The notes: generated by a model from the sequence alone, not told the origin. Shown: positions 25,291 through 34,773, counted from the stretch's first letter. The stretch: DNA of 40,163 bases from JBFHFS01 sp041583495 (GCA_041583495.1 JBFHFS010000042.1:1-40163); one strand, 5' to 3'. Program-made: numbers and translations.

Positions 25291-26814
25291 CTAATGTTTA
25301 AAGTGACGGATACCTGTAAATACCATTGAGAGTTGGTGCTCGTCGCAATAACTGATTGAATCGTTATCCCTCACGGAACCTCCGGGTTGAATAACGGCTT
25401 TTACACCTTCCGCATGGGCGATTTCCACGGAGTCGGCAAAGGGAAAGAAAGCATCCGAAGCCATGACCGAACCCTCGAGCGGGAATCCAAATGATTTGGC
25501 TTTAACAAGGGCCTGCTTTAAGGCATCTACCCTGGAGGTTTGCCCCATGCCACTGGCAATCAACTGCTTGTTTTTGGCTAAAACAATGGCATTGGATTTT
25601 GAATGCTTCACAATTTTATTGGCAAAAAGCAGGTCCTGAACCTCTTCCTGGGAAGGACTGCTTTGGGTAACCACCTTTAAATCTTCGGCCGATTCAACGG
25701 CAAGATCCCTCTCCTGCACCAACACTCCGTTCAATAAGGTACGGGAGGTCATGGCAGGCATCGGGGTGGGCTTCTGAACCAGGATGATCCGGTTTTTCTT
25801 CTGCTCAAGTATCTCGAGTGCCCCCTCCTCATAGGCGGGAGCGATAATGACTTCAAAAAATATCTTATTAATCTCAGCAGCTACCTCCTCACTGACGGGC
25901 ACATTGGTAATAATTACCCCCCCGAAAGCCGAAACAGGATCGCCGGCCAGAGCATCACGCCAGGCCACACTCAGATCATCGCGGGAAGCCAGGCCACAAG
26001 CATTGTTGTGTTTAAGGATGGCCACCGTTGTTTCGCTAAATTCTGAGATAAGAGATACGGCGGCATCGATATCCAAAAGGTTGTTATAGGAAATCTCCTT
26101 CCCATGCAATTGATCAAACAACTCATCCAACCGGCCATAGAAGATCCCTTTTTGGTGGGGGTTTTCGCCGTACCGCAAAGGCTTACTAAAATCCACACTC
26201 TGCCTGAAGGCAGGATATTCACCGTTGCTGAAATAGTTAAATATTGCAGAATCGTAATGAGAGGAAACAGCAAATGCAGAAGCAGCAAACAGCTTGCGGT
26301 CTTCAAGTGAACTCACCCCATCCTGTTCACTAAGAATAGTGAGCAGTTTTGGATACATCGATTTGGAGGGCACGATCAATACATCGTTGTAGTTCTTGGC
26401 GGCTGCGCGAATAAGCGAAATTCCACCAATATCAATTTTTTCGATGATATTCTCGTGGGGAGCACCTGACGCAACGGTGTCTTCAAAAGGATAGAGATCA
26501 ACGATAACCAGATCCATTTCAGGAATCCCGAAATCCTGCATCTGTTGAACATCAGTGGCGTTGTCGCGACGGGCCAGAATTCCGCCAAACACTTTCGGAT
26601 GCAAGGTTTTAACCCGCCCCCCAAAAATGGAGGGATAGCCGGTTAACGACTCCACGGAACTGACTTTAACGCCGATATGCTCAATAAAAGATTGGGTTCC
26701 CCCGGTTGAAAATATCTGAACGCCCTGCTTGTCGAGAAGGTGAACAATCTCGTCAATTCCCTCTTTATGATACACCGAAATCAGTGCTGTTTTTATCTTT
26801 TTAGTGTTTGCCAT
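25291..26814 (-). CDS. purH: Bifunctional AICAR transformylase / IMP cyclohydrolase
   Basis: This 507-residue cytosolic enzyme carries out the last two steps of IMP synthesis: formylation of AICAR with 10-formyl-tetrahydrofolate, and ring closure. The N-terminal cyclohydrolase (about 1-195) is an MGS-like fold (ALISVYHKEGIDEIVHLL, FSTGGTQSFIE, GGRVKTLHPKV). The C-terminal transformylase has LRYGENPHQKG, LKHNNACG (with the catalytic Lys-His), KHSKSNAIVLAK, GMGQTSRVDA and the terminal DAFFPF...IQPGGS region. It heads the mre operon and has its own promoter, which overlaps the pgi terminator. Confidence 0.97.
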   Translation of the reverse strand: MANTKKIKTALISVYHKEGIDEIVHLLDKQGVQIFSTGGTQSFIEHIGVKVSSVESLTGYPSIFGGRVKTLHPKVFGGILARRDNATDVQQMQDFGIPEMDLVIVDLYPFEDTVASGAPHENIIEKIDIGGISLIRAAAKNYNDVLIVPSKSMYPKLLTILSEQDGVSSLEDRKLFAASAFAVSSHYDSAIFNYFSNGEYPAFRQSVDFSKPLRYGENPHQKGIFYGRLDELFDQLHGKEISYNNLLDIDAAVSLISEFSETTVAILKHNNACGLASRDDLSVAWRDALAGDPVSAFGGVIITNVPVSEEVAAEINKIFFEVIIAPAYEEGALEILEQKKNRIILVQKPTPMPAMTSRTLLNGVLVQERDLAVESAEDLKVVTQSSPSQEEVQDLLFANKIVKHSKSNAIVLAKNKQLIASGMGQTSRVDALKQALVKAKSFGFPLEGSVMASDAFFPFADSVEIAHAEGVKAVIQPGGSVRDNDSISYCDEHQLSMVFTGIRHFKH

Positions 26815-26840
26815 TGAATTTTATTTTTACGAAACACCCG

Positions 26841-26870
26841 CAAAATTAACAAAAAGAGGCTATTTAGCAA
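26841..26870 (-). promoter_or_regulatory. purH-mre operon promoter
   Basis: The minus-strand TAATTTTG (26848-26841) fits TAnnTTTG, and TTG (26870-26868) lies 19 bases upstream. The -33 triplet falls inside one arm of the terminator-like structure after pgi. Confidence 0.65.
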
Positions 26871-26925
26871 CTATTTACAGTGCATAATAGTTGCTAAAAA
26901 AAGCCACTTCGTGAAAGCCTCTTTT
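26852..26925 (-). terminator. Three-way-junction terminator after pgi
   Basis: AAAAGAGGCT (26852-26861) pairs perfectly with AGCCTCTTTT (26916-26925). Inside are an 11-pair perfect stem, TAGCAACTATT (26865-26875)/AATAGTTGCTA (26886-26896), and a small CAC-TTC-GTG hairpin (26905-26913). On the minus strand the outer stem runs into TTTTTG. It should end the lysS-gpsA-pgi transcript. Confidence 0.75.
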
Positions 26926-26936
26926 CTTGACTCTTT

Positions 26937-28283
26937 TTATTTAACCCGCTCTTGAATAGCCTTTGTTTCTTCCTCAAAACCAGGCTTACCCAGGAGGGCA
27001 AACATGTTTTTCTTGTAGGCCTCCACACCCGGCTGATCAAAAGGATTCACCCCTAACATATAGCCACTGATACCGCAAGCTATTTCGAAAAAGTAGAGGA
27101 GTTGTCCCAAACAATATTCCTCCAACTCGGGTATTTCGATGCGGATATTGGGAACCCCTCCGTCGGTATGCGCCAGACGTGTGCCCAATTCAGCCATTTT
27201 ATTCACCTCATTGATTCGCTTTCCAGCCAGATAATTCAGCTTATCCAGATTGGCTTCATCTCTGGGGATCCGAATTTGTCGGCGGGCGGCAGCAACCGAT
27301 ATAACGGTTTCAAAGATGGTACGTTCGCCTTCCTGGATCCACTGTCCCATACTGTGCAGATCGGTTGAAAAGTCGACCCCTGCAGGGAATATTCCTTTCA
27401 GGTCCTTCCCTTCGCTTTCGCCATAGAGTTGTTTCCACCACTCCGACACATAATGCAGCTTGGGTTGATAGTTGACCAGTATCTCAATTTTCTTTCCACT
27501 CCGGTACAGCAAATTACGGGTGGCGGCATAGATGGCAGCCGGATTTTCTTCGAAAGGGGTCTCGGGACCGGTCAGCTTGGCCATATCCACGGCACCCCGA
27601 ACCAACTCACTGAGGCTGAATCCGGCGACAGCGATGGGCAGTAGTCCCACAGGTGTGAGCACCGAGTAACGGCCGCCCACATCGTCGGGGATTACGTAGG
27701 TCTCGTAACCCTCCTGATCGGCCAAAATGCGCAAGGCTCCTTTTTGAGCATCGGTAATGGCCACAATACGCTCTTTCACCTCATCCTTGTCGTATTTGCT
27801 CTCGAGGAGCTCTTTGAGGATCCGAAACGAGATAGCCGGCTCGGTTGTGGTCCCTGACTTGGAGATAACAATGACCGCAAACGATTGGTCTTTGAGCAGT
27901 TCTAATAATTCATAGGTGTAATCTTCACCAATATTGTGTCCGGCATAGAGAACCACCGGATTTTTGCGATTCCGCTGCAGATGATCGAATGAGCTGTTGA
28001 GTGCATCGATAACCGCACGGGCCCCAAGATAGCTGCCGCCGATCCCCACCACAACCACATAGTCGGCTTTTTGGCGCAAGCGCGCAGCCGTTTGATTAAT
28101 GGCCTCTATTTGATCGATGGTGATCTGGTTTGGAAGCTCCAGCCATCCAAGGAAATCACTTCCCTTTCCGGTTTGGTCGGTCAGCACCTTAAGATTCCTT
28201 AAGGTATTGGCTTTTTCTTTTTCTATCATTTCCCAGGTAACCTCGGGGGCAACCTGCGATACATCAATAGTTAAGTTTTTCAT
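26937..28283 (-). CDS. pgi: Glucose-6-phosphate isomerase
   Basis: This 448-residue cytosolic enzyme interconverts glucose-6-phosphate and fructose-6-phosphate. It has the length of the shorter bacterial type (Bacillus-like) rather than the 550-residue E. coli form. Motifs include VVGIGGSYLGARA, the sugar-phosphate loop SKSGTTTEPAISFR, DDVGGRYSVLTPVGLLP with the catalytic Arg region, and GVDFSTDLHSMGQWIQEG with the family Glu/His neighbourhood. It is third in lysS-gpsA-pgi, 58 bases after gpsA, and is followed by a strong branched terminator. Confidence 0.96.
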   Translation of the reverse strand: MKNLTIDVSQVAPEVTWEMIEKEKANTLRNLKVLTDQTGKGSDFLGWLELPNQITIDQIEAINQTAARLRQKADYVVVVGIGGSYLGARAVIDALNSSFDHLQRNRKNPVVLYAGHNIGEDYTYELLELLKDQSFAVIVISKSGTTTEPAISFRILKELLESKYDKDEVKERIVAITDAQKGALRILADQEGYETYVIPDDVGGRYSVLTPVGLLPIAVAGFSLSELVRGAVDMAKLTGPETPFEENPAAIYAATRNLLYRSGKKIEILVNYQPKLHYVSEWWKQLYGESEGKDLKGIFPAGVDFSTDLHSMGQWIQEGERTIFETVISVAAARRQIRIPRDEANLDKLNYLAGKRINEVNKMAELGTRLAHTDGGVPNIRIEIPELEEYCLGQLLYFFEIACGISGYMLGVNPFDQPGVEAYKKNMFALLGKPGFEEETKAIQERVK

Positions 28284-28341
28284 AATTTCAACTTTCCATT
28301 TAACTAAACAGCGTTAGACATAACCAACCACCCTGTGGCTT

Positions 28342-29337
28342 TCAACGTAAATAATCGGCGAGCAGCTTTATTTCGATGGCTGGTGAAATTTTTTCATAAA
28401 TAATATTGTAAACGGCTTCGGTGATGGGCATAGTCACATTGTAATTACGGTTGATTTGCATGATGCTGTTCACCGCATAATAACCTTCGGCAATCATTAA
28501 CATTTCGAGCTGGGCGGTTTTAACCGAATATCCCTTACCCAACATATTTCCAAAAGTACGATTACGGGAGAATTGTGAATAGCAGGTCACCAGCAGGTCG
28601 CCCAGATAGGCCGAACTCTTAATGTCGCGGGTGATGGGATGCACCGTATCCACAAAACGTTTAATCTCCTGAATAGCATTGGAAATGAGTACGGCCTGGA
28701 AATTATCGCCATAACCCAGTCCATGGCAAATCCCGGAGGCAATAGCCATCACATTTTTCATCACCGCCGCATATTCCGTCCCGTAAATATCGTCCGAAAC
28801 AGAGGTCTTAATGTAGGGGCATTCGAGGGTAGCCGCAAATTCACGGCCTACTTTCACATCCTGACAGGCAATGGTAAGATACGACAATCGCTCCAGAGCC
28901 ACCTCTTCGGCATGACAAGGCCCGGAAATTACCAGGATAGAATCCAAAGGAACCCCATAAGCCTGGTTAAAGAAAGTGGCCACAATCATATTATCATCGG
29001 GCACCAACCCTTTAATGGCCGACACCACCAACTTGTCGCGCAACGACACTTTCAGGTACCTGAGTGTACTTTTGAGAAAGGCAGAAGGTACCGCAAAAAT
29101 GAGCACATCCGACTTTTCAACAATCTCATTTATATCGCTTGAGAACAGGATCTTACTGGTGTCAAAGTCCTCCCCTGTAAGGTAATGAGGATTGTGGCCC
29201 ACATTTCGAAACTGCTCGATGTGTTTTGGGTTTCGAAAATACCAGTTCAAACGATCTGAATTGTTCAATACCATCTTGGCAATGGCTGTAGCCCAGCTAC
29301 CACTTCCCACTATCCCAATGGTTGATTCTTCATTCAT
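28342..29337 (-). CDS. gpsA: NAD(P)H-dependent glycerol-3-phosphate dehydrogenase
   Basis: This 331-residue cytosolic enzyme reduces dihydroxyacetone phosphate to sn-glycerol-3-phosphate for phospholipid synthesis. The N-terminal Rossmann motif is GIVGSGSWATAIAKM (Ala replaces the usual Gly of GxWGTA, a common variant in this phylum). SGPCHAEEVA, the catalytic-Lys helix AAVMKNVMAIASGICHGLGYGDN, and LGDLLVTCYSQFSRNRTFG are all typical. It sits 20 bases after lysS. Its product and that of pgi belong to central sugar-phosphate metabolism, but the link with lysS looks like simple operon sharing. Confidence 0.96.
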   Translation of the reverse strand: MNEESTIGIVGSGSWATAIAKMVLNNSDRLNWYFRNPKHIEQFRNVGHNPHYLTGEDFDTSKILFSSDINEIVEKSDVLIFAVPSAFLKSTLRYLKVSLRDKLVVSAIKGLVPDDNMIVATFFNQAYGVPLDSILVISGPCHAEEVALERLSYLTIACQDVKVGREFAATLECPYIKTSVSDDIYGTEYAAVMKNVMAIASGICHGLGYGDNFQAVLISNAIQEIKRFVDTVHPITRDIKSSAYLGDLLVTCYSQFSRNRTFGNMLGKGYSVKTAQLEMLMIAEGYYAVNSIMQINRNYNVTMPITEAVYNIIYEKISPAIEIKLLADYLR

Positions 29338-29357
29338 GGATTGTACCTTTTAAAATT

Positions 29358-31085
29358 CTATTCTCCCAAAACCCACTTAGCGACCTCTTCACGGGAAGGA
29401 TTGACCAGCCCCAGTTTATGTTTTTTATTCAGTCCACAAAGGTCCTGATGAAGTTTGTTGGGATTGGCTTTCTCAAGCTCCTCCACTCGGGTGAACCCGG
29501 CCTTATAAAACACCGGAACCCATGCCCCGGGAATTCCCATGGCTGCAAATTTTTCTTCCCCGTCTCTCTCCTTCTTTTTCTCAGGACGCATCTGGGGGAA
29601 GAGCAGCACTTCCTGAATAGAGGTTTGGTTGGTCATAAGCATAGCCAAACGGTCGATGCCGATACCCATACCGGAAGTAGGGGGCATCCCATATTCAAGG
29701 GCTCTCACAAAATCCTTATCGATGAACATGGCCTCGTCGTCACCCTTTTCGGAAAGACTTAACTGATCCTGGAAACGTTCCATCTGGTCGATGGGGTCGT
29801 TTAATTCGGAATAGGCGTTGGCCAGCTCTTTGCCATTAACCATCAACTCGAACCGTTCGGTGAGCTCAGGGTTATCGCGGTGTTTTTTACAAAGCGGGGA
29901 CATCTCTACCGGATAGTCGGTGATGAAGGTGGGCTGAATATAGGTCCCTTCGCATTTTTCGCCAAAAATCTCATCAATCATTTTACCTTTTCCCATGGAG
30001 GGATCGTGCTCGATGTTCAGTTGATCACAGACCTCCCTTATCTGATCCTCATTCATCCCCTCCAGGTCGAAACCGGTATGCTCTTTTATGGCCCCGAGCA
30101 TTGTGATGCGTTTATAAGGCCGTTTAAAGTCAATGGTATGCTCTCCCACCTGAACTTTTGTGGTGCCGTGCAGATCGAGGGCCACTTTCTCCACCATCTC
30201 TTCGGTGAAGTCCATCATCCATTTGTAGTCTTTATAGGCCACATAAATCTCCATAACGGTAAACTCCGGGTTATGGGTCCGGTCCATGCCTTCGTTCCGG
30301 AAATCTTTGGCAAACTCATACACGCCATCAAACCCTCCAACAATGAGTCGCTTAAGATACAACTCGTTGGCAATACGCAGATAGAGCGGCATGTTTAAGG
30401 TATTGTGGTGGGTGATAAAGGGACGGGCGGCGGCCCCTCCCGGAATGGGTTGCAAAACAGGGGTCTCCACCTCCAGATATCCTCTGGAATTGAACAGTTC
30501 CCTCATGGAATTTATCAACCTGGTACGCTTGAAAAAAATATCTTTAACCTGGTCGTTAACGATTAAATCGACATAGCGCTGACGATAACGTTGTTCGGGA
30601 TCGGTAAATGCATCATAGACCTGTCCCTCTTTCTCCTTCACCACGGGCAAAGGCTTCAACGATTTCGACAAAACCGTTAATGAGGTAACATGAACAGATA
30701 TTTCGCCCATTTGGGTTTTAAAGACAAACCCTTTCACGCCAATGAAGTCGCCTATATCGAGTAACTTTTTGAATACGGTATTGTAAAGGGCTTTATCCTC
30801 CCCGGGACACAAATCGTCGCGGCGAAAATAGAGTTGAATGCGGCCCTGTTTATCTTTTAATTCGGCAAAAGAGGCACTGCCCATGATTCGACGGCCCATG
30901 ATGCGTCCGGCAAGGGTTACCTCCTGGTAGCTCTCAGCATTGGATTCAAACCCATCTTTTATATCGTGAGAGTAATGTGTTACCTTGAATTCTTCTGCGG
31001 GAAAAGGATTAATCCCCAGGTTTGTCAGCTCTTTAAGACTGTTTCTCCTGATTATCTCCTGTTCACTAAGCTCCAATTGATTCAT
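29358..31085 (-). CDS. lysS: Lysyl-tRNA synthetase, class II, with C-terminal extension
   Basis: A 575-residue class IIb synthetase that charges tRNA-Lys. An OB-fold anticodon-binding domain (about 55-165, VTLAGRIMGRRIMGSASFAELKDKQGRIQLY) is followed by the catalytic core with motif 2 (FRNEGMDRTHNPEFTVMEIY) and motif 3 (GIGIDRLAMLMTNQTSIQEVLLFP). After motif 3, where E. coli LysS ends, about 75 more residues follow (EKFAAMGIPGAWVPVFYKAGF to the end), resembling a helix-hairpin-helix module. I start at 31085 (MNQLELSEQEI). The longer frame from 31175 begins upstream of the likely -7 element at 31163-31170 and adds an unrelated tail. Confidence 0.95.
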   Translation of the reverse strand: MNQLELSEQEIIRRNSLKELTNLGINPFPAEEFKVTHYSHDIKDGFESNAESYQEVTLAGRIMGRRIMGSASFAELKDKQGRIQLYFRRDDLCPGEDKALYNTVFKKLLDIGDFIGVKGFVFKTQMGEISVHVTSLTVLSKSLKPLPVVKEKEGQVYDAFTDPEQRYRQRYVDLIVNDQVKDIFFKRTRLINSMRELFNSRGYLEVETPVLQPIPGGAAARPFITHHNTLNMPLYLRIANELYLKRLIVGGFDGVYEFAKDFRNEGMDRTHNPEFTVMEIYVAYKDYKWMMDFTEEMVEKVALDLHGTTKVQVGEHTIDFKRPYKRITMLGAIKEHTGFDLEGMNEDQIREVCDQLNIEHDPSMGKGKMIDEIFGEKCEGTYIQPTFITDYPVEMSPLCKKHRDNPELTERFELMVNGKELANAYSELNDPIDQMERFQDQLSLSEKGDDEAMFIDKDFVRALEYGMPPTSGMGIGIDRLAMLMTNQTSIQEVLLFPQMRPEKKKERDGEEKFAAMGIPGAWVPVFYKAGFTRVEELEKANPNKLHQDLCGLNKKHKLGLVNPSREEVAKWVLGE

Positions 31086-31162
31086 ACGAAATTTTAAATA
31101 TATGTTGAGTTTAAAATTGACTCCAGTCCAAACACTCTGGTTACTAAATGGTAAAAACCGCA

Positions 31163-31170
31163 CAAAGATA
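31163..31170 (-). promoter_or_regulatory. -7 element of the lysS-gpsA-pgi promoter
   Basis: The minus-strand TATCTTTG fits TAnnTTTG. The predicted start near 31156 gives a leader of about 70 bases and supports the ATG at 31085. No clear -33 element was seen. Confidence 0.5.
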
Positions 31171-31339
31171 AGCAATAACCCCGAAAAAACTTATTCCTGG
31201 GGGTGGTGTATAAACTTTCCGTTAAAATTAACGTTCTTAAAGCAACCCCGCAGAGCAAGTCAAAGCCCTGACTACTTTTTTTTTATTAAATTGGCGCCCC
31301 CCAAAAAGGAAATATCAGAACTATTAAGCAACAGACAAT

Positions 31340-32206
31340 ATGGAAGAGCAAAAAAAACGGGTTTCCAAACCGGCCTGGCTAAAGATACAACTCCCCAATA
31401 CGGCTAATTACAATTGGATGCACAAAACCATCCGCGACAACCAACTGCACACTATCTGCACCAGCGGCAAGTGCCCCAATGCGGCCGAATGCTGGGGCAA
31501 TGGCACGGCAACCTTTATGATACTGGGGGACATCTGCACCCGTTCGTGCAAGTTTTGCAATGTAAAAACGGGTAAACCCAATCCGGTGGATACCAGGGAA
31601 CCCCTTCGCATTGCCCGTTCCATTCGCATCATGAAGTTAAAGCATGCGGTGATAACCTCTGTGGATCGGGATGATCTGGAAGATGGCGGCGCAGGCATCT
31701 GGGCAGAGACCATTCGCCAGGTTAAAGAGTTGAATCCGGAGACCACCCTTGAGGTGCTCATCCCCGACTTTAACGGGCTTCAGCATCTGATTCAACAGGT
31801 GGTGGAGGCCGGCCCCGAGGTGGTAAGCCACAACCTGGAAACCGTGCGACGCCTAACGCCTCAGATTCGCAGCAAGGCCAAATACGACCTCAGCCTCCGG
31901 GTTCTCAGAATCCTCTCCGGCACCTCTGTCGTCCCAAAATCGGGAATCATGGCGGGTTTGGGAGAAAGGCCCGAAGAGGTCTTTCAAACCATGGATGACC
32001 TTTTGGAAGCAGGGGTCAAGGTCCTCACCATAGGACAGTACCTTCAGCCCAGCCCAAAACACCTGCCTATAACAGAATATGTAACCCCCGGGCAATTTGC
32101 CAAATACAAAGAAGAAGGGCTTAAAAAAGGATTTAAGTATGTGGAAAGCGGGCCCCTGGTGCGCTCCTCCTACCATGCCGAGAAACATATCAACGCCTTA
32201 AAATAA
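31340..32206 (+). CDS. lipA: Lipoyl synthase
   Basis: A 288-residue radical SAM enzyme that inserts two sulfurs into protein-bound octanoyl groups. It shows both clusters: the auxiliary CTSGKCPNAAECWG (C-x4-C-x5-C) and the radical SAM DICTRSCKFCNV (CxxxCxxC). The C-terminal SSYHAEK carries the conserved Ser ligand (RSSYHAE) of the auxiliary cluster. TSVDRDDLEDGGAGIWAETIR and GLGERPEEVFQTMDDL are typical. It diverges from lysS and overlaps lipB by one base (TAATG), so the two lipoate genes are translationally coupled. Confidence 0.98.
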   Translation: MEEQKKRVSKPAWLKIQLPNTANYNWMHKTIRDNQLHTICTSGKCPNAAECWGNGTATFMILGDICTRSCKFCNVKTGKPNPVDTREPLRIARSIRIMKLKHAVITSVDRDDLEDGGAGIWAETIRQVKELNPETTLEVLIPDFNGLQHLIQQVVEAGPEVVSHNLETVRRLTPQIRSKAKYDLSLRVLRILSGTSVVPKSGIMAGLGERPEEVFQTMDDLLEAGVKVLTIGQYLQPSPKHLPITEYVTPGQFAKYKEEGLKKGFKYVESGPLVRSSYHAEKHINALK

Positions 32207-32940
32207 TGAAAACATCCTCCACCATCTTTGAAGACCTGGGGCTTATCGACTATAAAAAAGCCTGGGACTATCAGGAAGAACAGCTCAAGAAAAAAGTAGA
32301 CTGTAAGCTAAGAAACCGTATCAACACGGAAGCTCCCGAAGCCATTGTTCATCATCTTATTTTCTGTGAGCACCCTCACGTTTTCACCCTGGGCAAAAGC
32401 GGTGAGGCCAAAAACCTGCTGATCCCCGACGATCTGCTTAAAAGAATAAAGGCCTCCTTTTACAAAATAAACCGCGGAGGAGACATCACCTACCACGGCC
32501 CCGGACAAATTGTTGGCTATCCCATTTTCGACCTGGAGCAAATGCATTTAAGCCTCAAAGAATACATCTTTGGTCTGGAGGAGGCCATTATTAACACCCT
32601 TGATCTCTATAACCTAAAGGGAGAAAGGCTGAATAATGCCACCGGGGTGTGGCTCGAAACCAACACCCCAAAAGCCCGCAAGATTTGCGCCATCGGGGTC
32701 AGGGCCAGCCGTTTTGTCTCCATGCATGGCTTCGCCTTTAATGTAAACACCAACCTCAATTATTTCTCGTACATTAACCCCTGTGGATTTGTTGATAAAG
32801 GCGTAACCTCCCTGGAAAAAGAACTTGGAGCAACCGTCGATATGGAAGAAGTAAAAATACGATTGAAGGAAAGGTTAAAAGAAGTTTTTCATCTTGACTT
32901 TACACCAACTCCTACATTTCCCACACAGGCAGAAATTTAG
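32206..32940 (+). CDS. lipB: Octanoyltransferase
   Basis: A 244-residue cytosolic enzyme that moves octanoate from acyl carrier protein to lipoyl domains, supplying the substrate of LipA. Family blocks: EHPHVFTLGKSGEAKNLL, NRGGDITYHGPGQIVGYPIFDL, and KARKICAIGVRASRFVSMHGFAFNVN. Cys193 in NPCGF and Lys159 in RKICAIG form the acyl-transfer dyad, with the same 34-residue spacing as in the Mycobacterium enzyme. The start overlaps the lipA stop. The N-terminal 25 residues (SSTIFEDLGLIDYKKAWDYQ) match the usual start of the family. Confidence 0.97.
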   Translation: MKTSSTIFEDLGLIDYKKAWDYQEEQLKKKVDCKLRNRINTEAPEAIVHHLIFCEHPHVFTLGKSGEAKNLLIPDDLLKRIKASFYKINRGGDITYHGPGQIVGYPIFDLEQMHLSLKEYIFGLEEAIINTLDLYNLKGERLNNATGVWLETNTPKARKICAIGVRASRFVSMHGFAFNVNTNLNYFSYINPCGFVDKGVTSLEKELGATVDMEEVKIRLKERLKEVFHLDFTPTPTFPTQAEI

Positions 32941-33057
32941 CGCCGATATAACCGCCCTGTGGAAAACTATTACCACTGAAAAGACTCCATTTTTCTTGAA
33001 ATGCCGATTTTTTTAAAGAAATTTAAGGTCTCAAATAAGTAAGTGCGAAACGGAAAA

Positions 33058-34773
33058 ATGGAAAAACGATGGTCGATAAAAAATAACTCAAATGCCGAAA
33101 TAACAGAGCATCTATCTGAGATAAAGGGCATTAACCCCATTCTAGCCAAACTGCTGGCCCAACGGGGGGTAACCTCATTTGAAGAGGCCCGCTCTTTTTT
33201 TAATCCTTCCCGGACAAACCTTCACGATCCGTTTCTGATGAAAGACATGGATAAGGCGGTTAGCCGCATACTCCGGGCCATCGACAAGGAAGAGAAAATA
33301 CTCATTTACGGCGATTATGATGTGGACGGCACGACAAGTGTGGCACTGGTTTACTCATTCTTGCGCACCGTTCATAAAAATATTGATTACTACATCCCCG
33401 ACCGCTACGAAGAGGGGTATGGTATCTCCTACAAAGGAATAGATTTTGCCGCTGAGCACCAATTCCCGCTGGTAATAGCGTTGGATTGTGGCATCAAGGC
33501 GGTTCCCAAAATCGAATACGCCCAAACCAAGGGCATTGAATTCATTATTTGCGATCATCACACACCCGGCAAAACCCTTCCCAATGCAACGGCCTGTCTC
33601 GATCCGAGACGAAAAGATTGTCATTACCCCGATCACAACCTATCGGGATGCGGGGTAGGATTTAAGCTTTTACAGGGGCTGGTAAACAAAGGGGTTTCCA
33701 GCGAAGACCGGCTTTTTGACCTGATCGATTTAGTAGCCGTAAGTATTGCCTCCGACATTGTTCCCGTGATCGGCGAAAACCGAATATTGGCCTACCTGGG
33801 AATGAAAAAGTTAAACAACAACCCTGGAACGGGTCTTAAGAACATTATCAAAGTAGCCAACATGGAAGGGCGAAGCCTCTCCATCAGTGATGTGGTCTTT
33901 AAGATTGGCCCACGTATCAATGCGGCCGGGCGAATAGAATCGGGGAATGATGCCGTGGCCCTGTTGGTGAGTGAAGACGACTCACGGGCATCGAACATGA
34001 GCCACGACATTAATGTTTGTAACGAAACCCGGAAAGACCTGGACCGGAACATCACCCAGGAAGCACTGAGCCTGATCGCTTCCGACGAAATTATGCAAGC
34101 CCGTAAATCGACCGTACTCTATAACCCCCAATGGCATAAAGGGGTGATTGGCATTGTGGCCTCACGCCTTACCGAATCGTATTACCGCCCCACCGTTATC
34201 CTTACCCACTCAAAGGGAATGGCCACCGGCTCAGCCAGATCGGTCGATGGCTATGACCTATACGCGGCCATCGACGCTTGCAGTGACTTGCTCGAAAACT
34301 TTGGGGGACATATGTATGCCGCCGGACTCACCCTTAAACCAGAAAACATTCCCGAGTTTTCGAAACGATTCGAGGAAGTGGTATCCCAAACGATTCTCCC
34401 CCATCAACTGATTCCTCAAATAGAGGTAGATGCAGAGATTTGCCTTGGTGAAATCAACACCCGCTTCTTCGAGAAACTGAAAAGATTCAGCCCCTTTGGC
34501 CCCGAAAACCTGAAACCCGTTTTTGTCAGCCGCCGTGTATTCGATTACGGTACAAGCAAAGTGGTGGGAAAAGACAAGGAGCACCTTAAGCTGGAGTTGA
34601 TAGAGGAAGAATCGGGCGCCATCATGCACGGCATCGCCTTTTCCATGGGGCACCATCTCGACAGGATAAGGGCACATGAACCCTTTGATGTTTGCTATAC
34701 CATCGAAGAAAATGACTTTCAAGGTAAAACCACCCTTCAATTGATGGTACGCGACCTGAAATTCCCGTACTAA
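33058..34773 (+). CDS. recJ: Single-stranded-DNA-specific exonuclease RecJ
   Basis: A 571-residue 5'-3' exonuclease of the DHH family acting in recombination and mismatch repair. Motifs in order: GDYDVDGTTSVAL (motif I), ALDCGIK, CDHHTPGK (the DHH metal site), then the DHHA1 domain with GVIGIVASRLTESYYRPTVIL, TGSARSVDGYDLYAAI and FGGHMYAAGLTL. The C-terminal OB-like domain (FGPENLKPVFVSR) is complete. I start at ATG 33058 (MEKRWSIKN); an in-frame GTG at 33043 adds five residues. It overlaps the stop end of the convergent EamA gene by 4 bases. Confidence 0.97.
   Translation: MEKRWSIKNNSNAEITEHLSEIKGINPILAKLLAQRGVTSFEEARSFFNPSRTNLHDPFLMKDMDKAVSRILRAIDKEEKILIYGDYDVDGTTSVALVYSFLRTVHKNIDYYIPDRYEEGYGISYKGIDFAAEHQFPLVIALDCGIKAVPKIEYAQTKGIEFIICDHHTPGKTLPNATACLDPRRKDCHYPDHNLSGCGVGFKLLQGLVNKGVSSEDRLFDLIDLVAVSIASDIVPVIGENRILAYLGMKKLNNNPGTGLKNIIKVANMEGRSLSISDVVFKIGPRINAAGRIESGNDAVALLVSEDDSRASNMSHDINVCNETRKDLDRNITQEALSLIASDEIMQARKSTVLYNPQWHKGVIGIVASRLTESYYRPTVILTHSKGMATGSARSVDGYDLYAAIDACSDLLENFGGHMYAAGLTLKPENIPEFSKRFEEVVSQTILPHQLIPQIEVDAEICLGEINTRFFEKLKRFSPFGPENLKPVFVSRRVFDYGTSKVVGKDKEHLKLELIEEESGAIMHGIAFSMGHHLDRIRAHEPFDVCYTIEENDFQGKTTLQLMVRDLKFPY

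Noticed and set aside
31086..31175. 30-residue N-terminal extension of LysS
   Set aside because: It would start upstream of the likely -7 element and is unlike LysS N termini.
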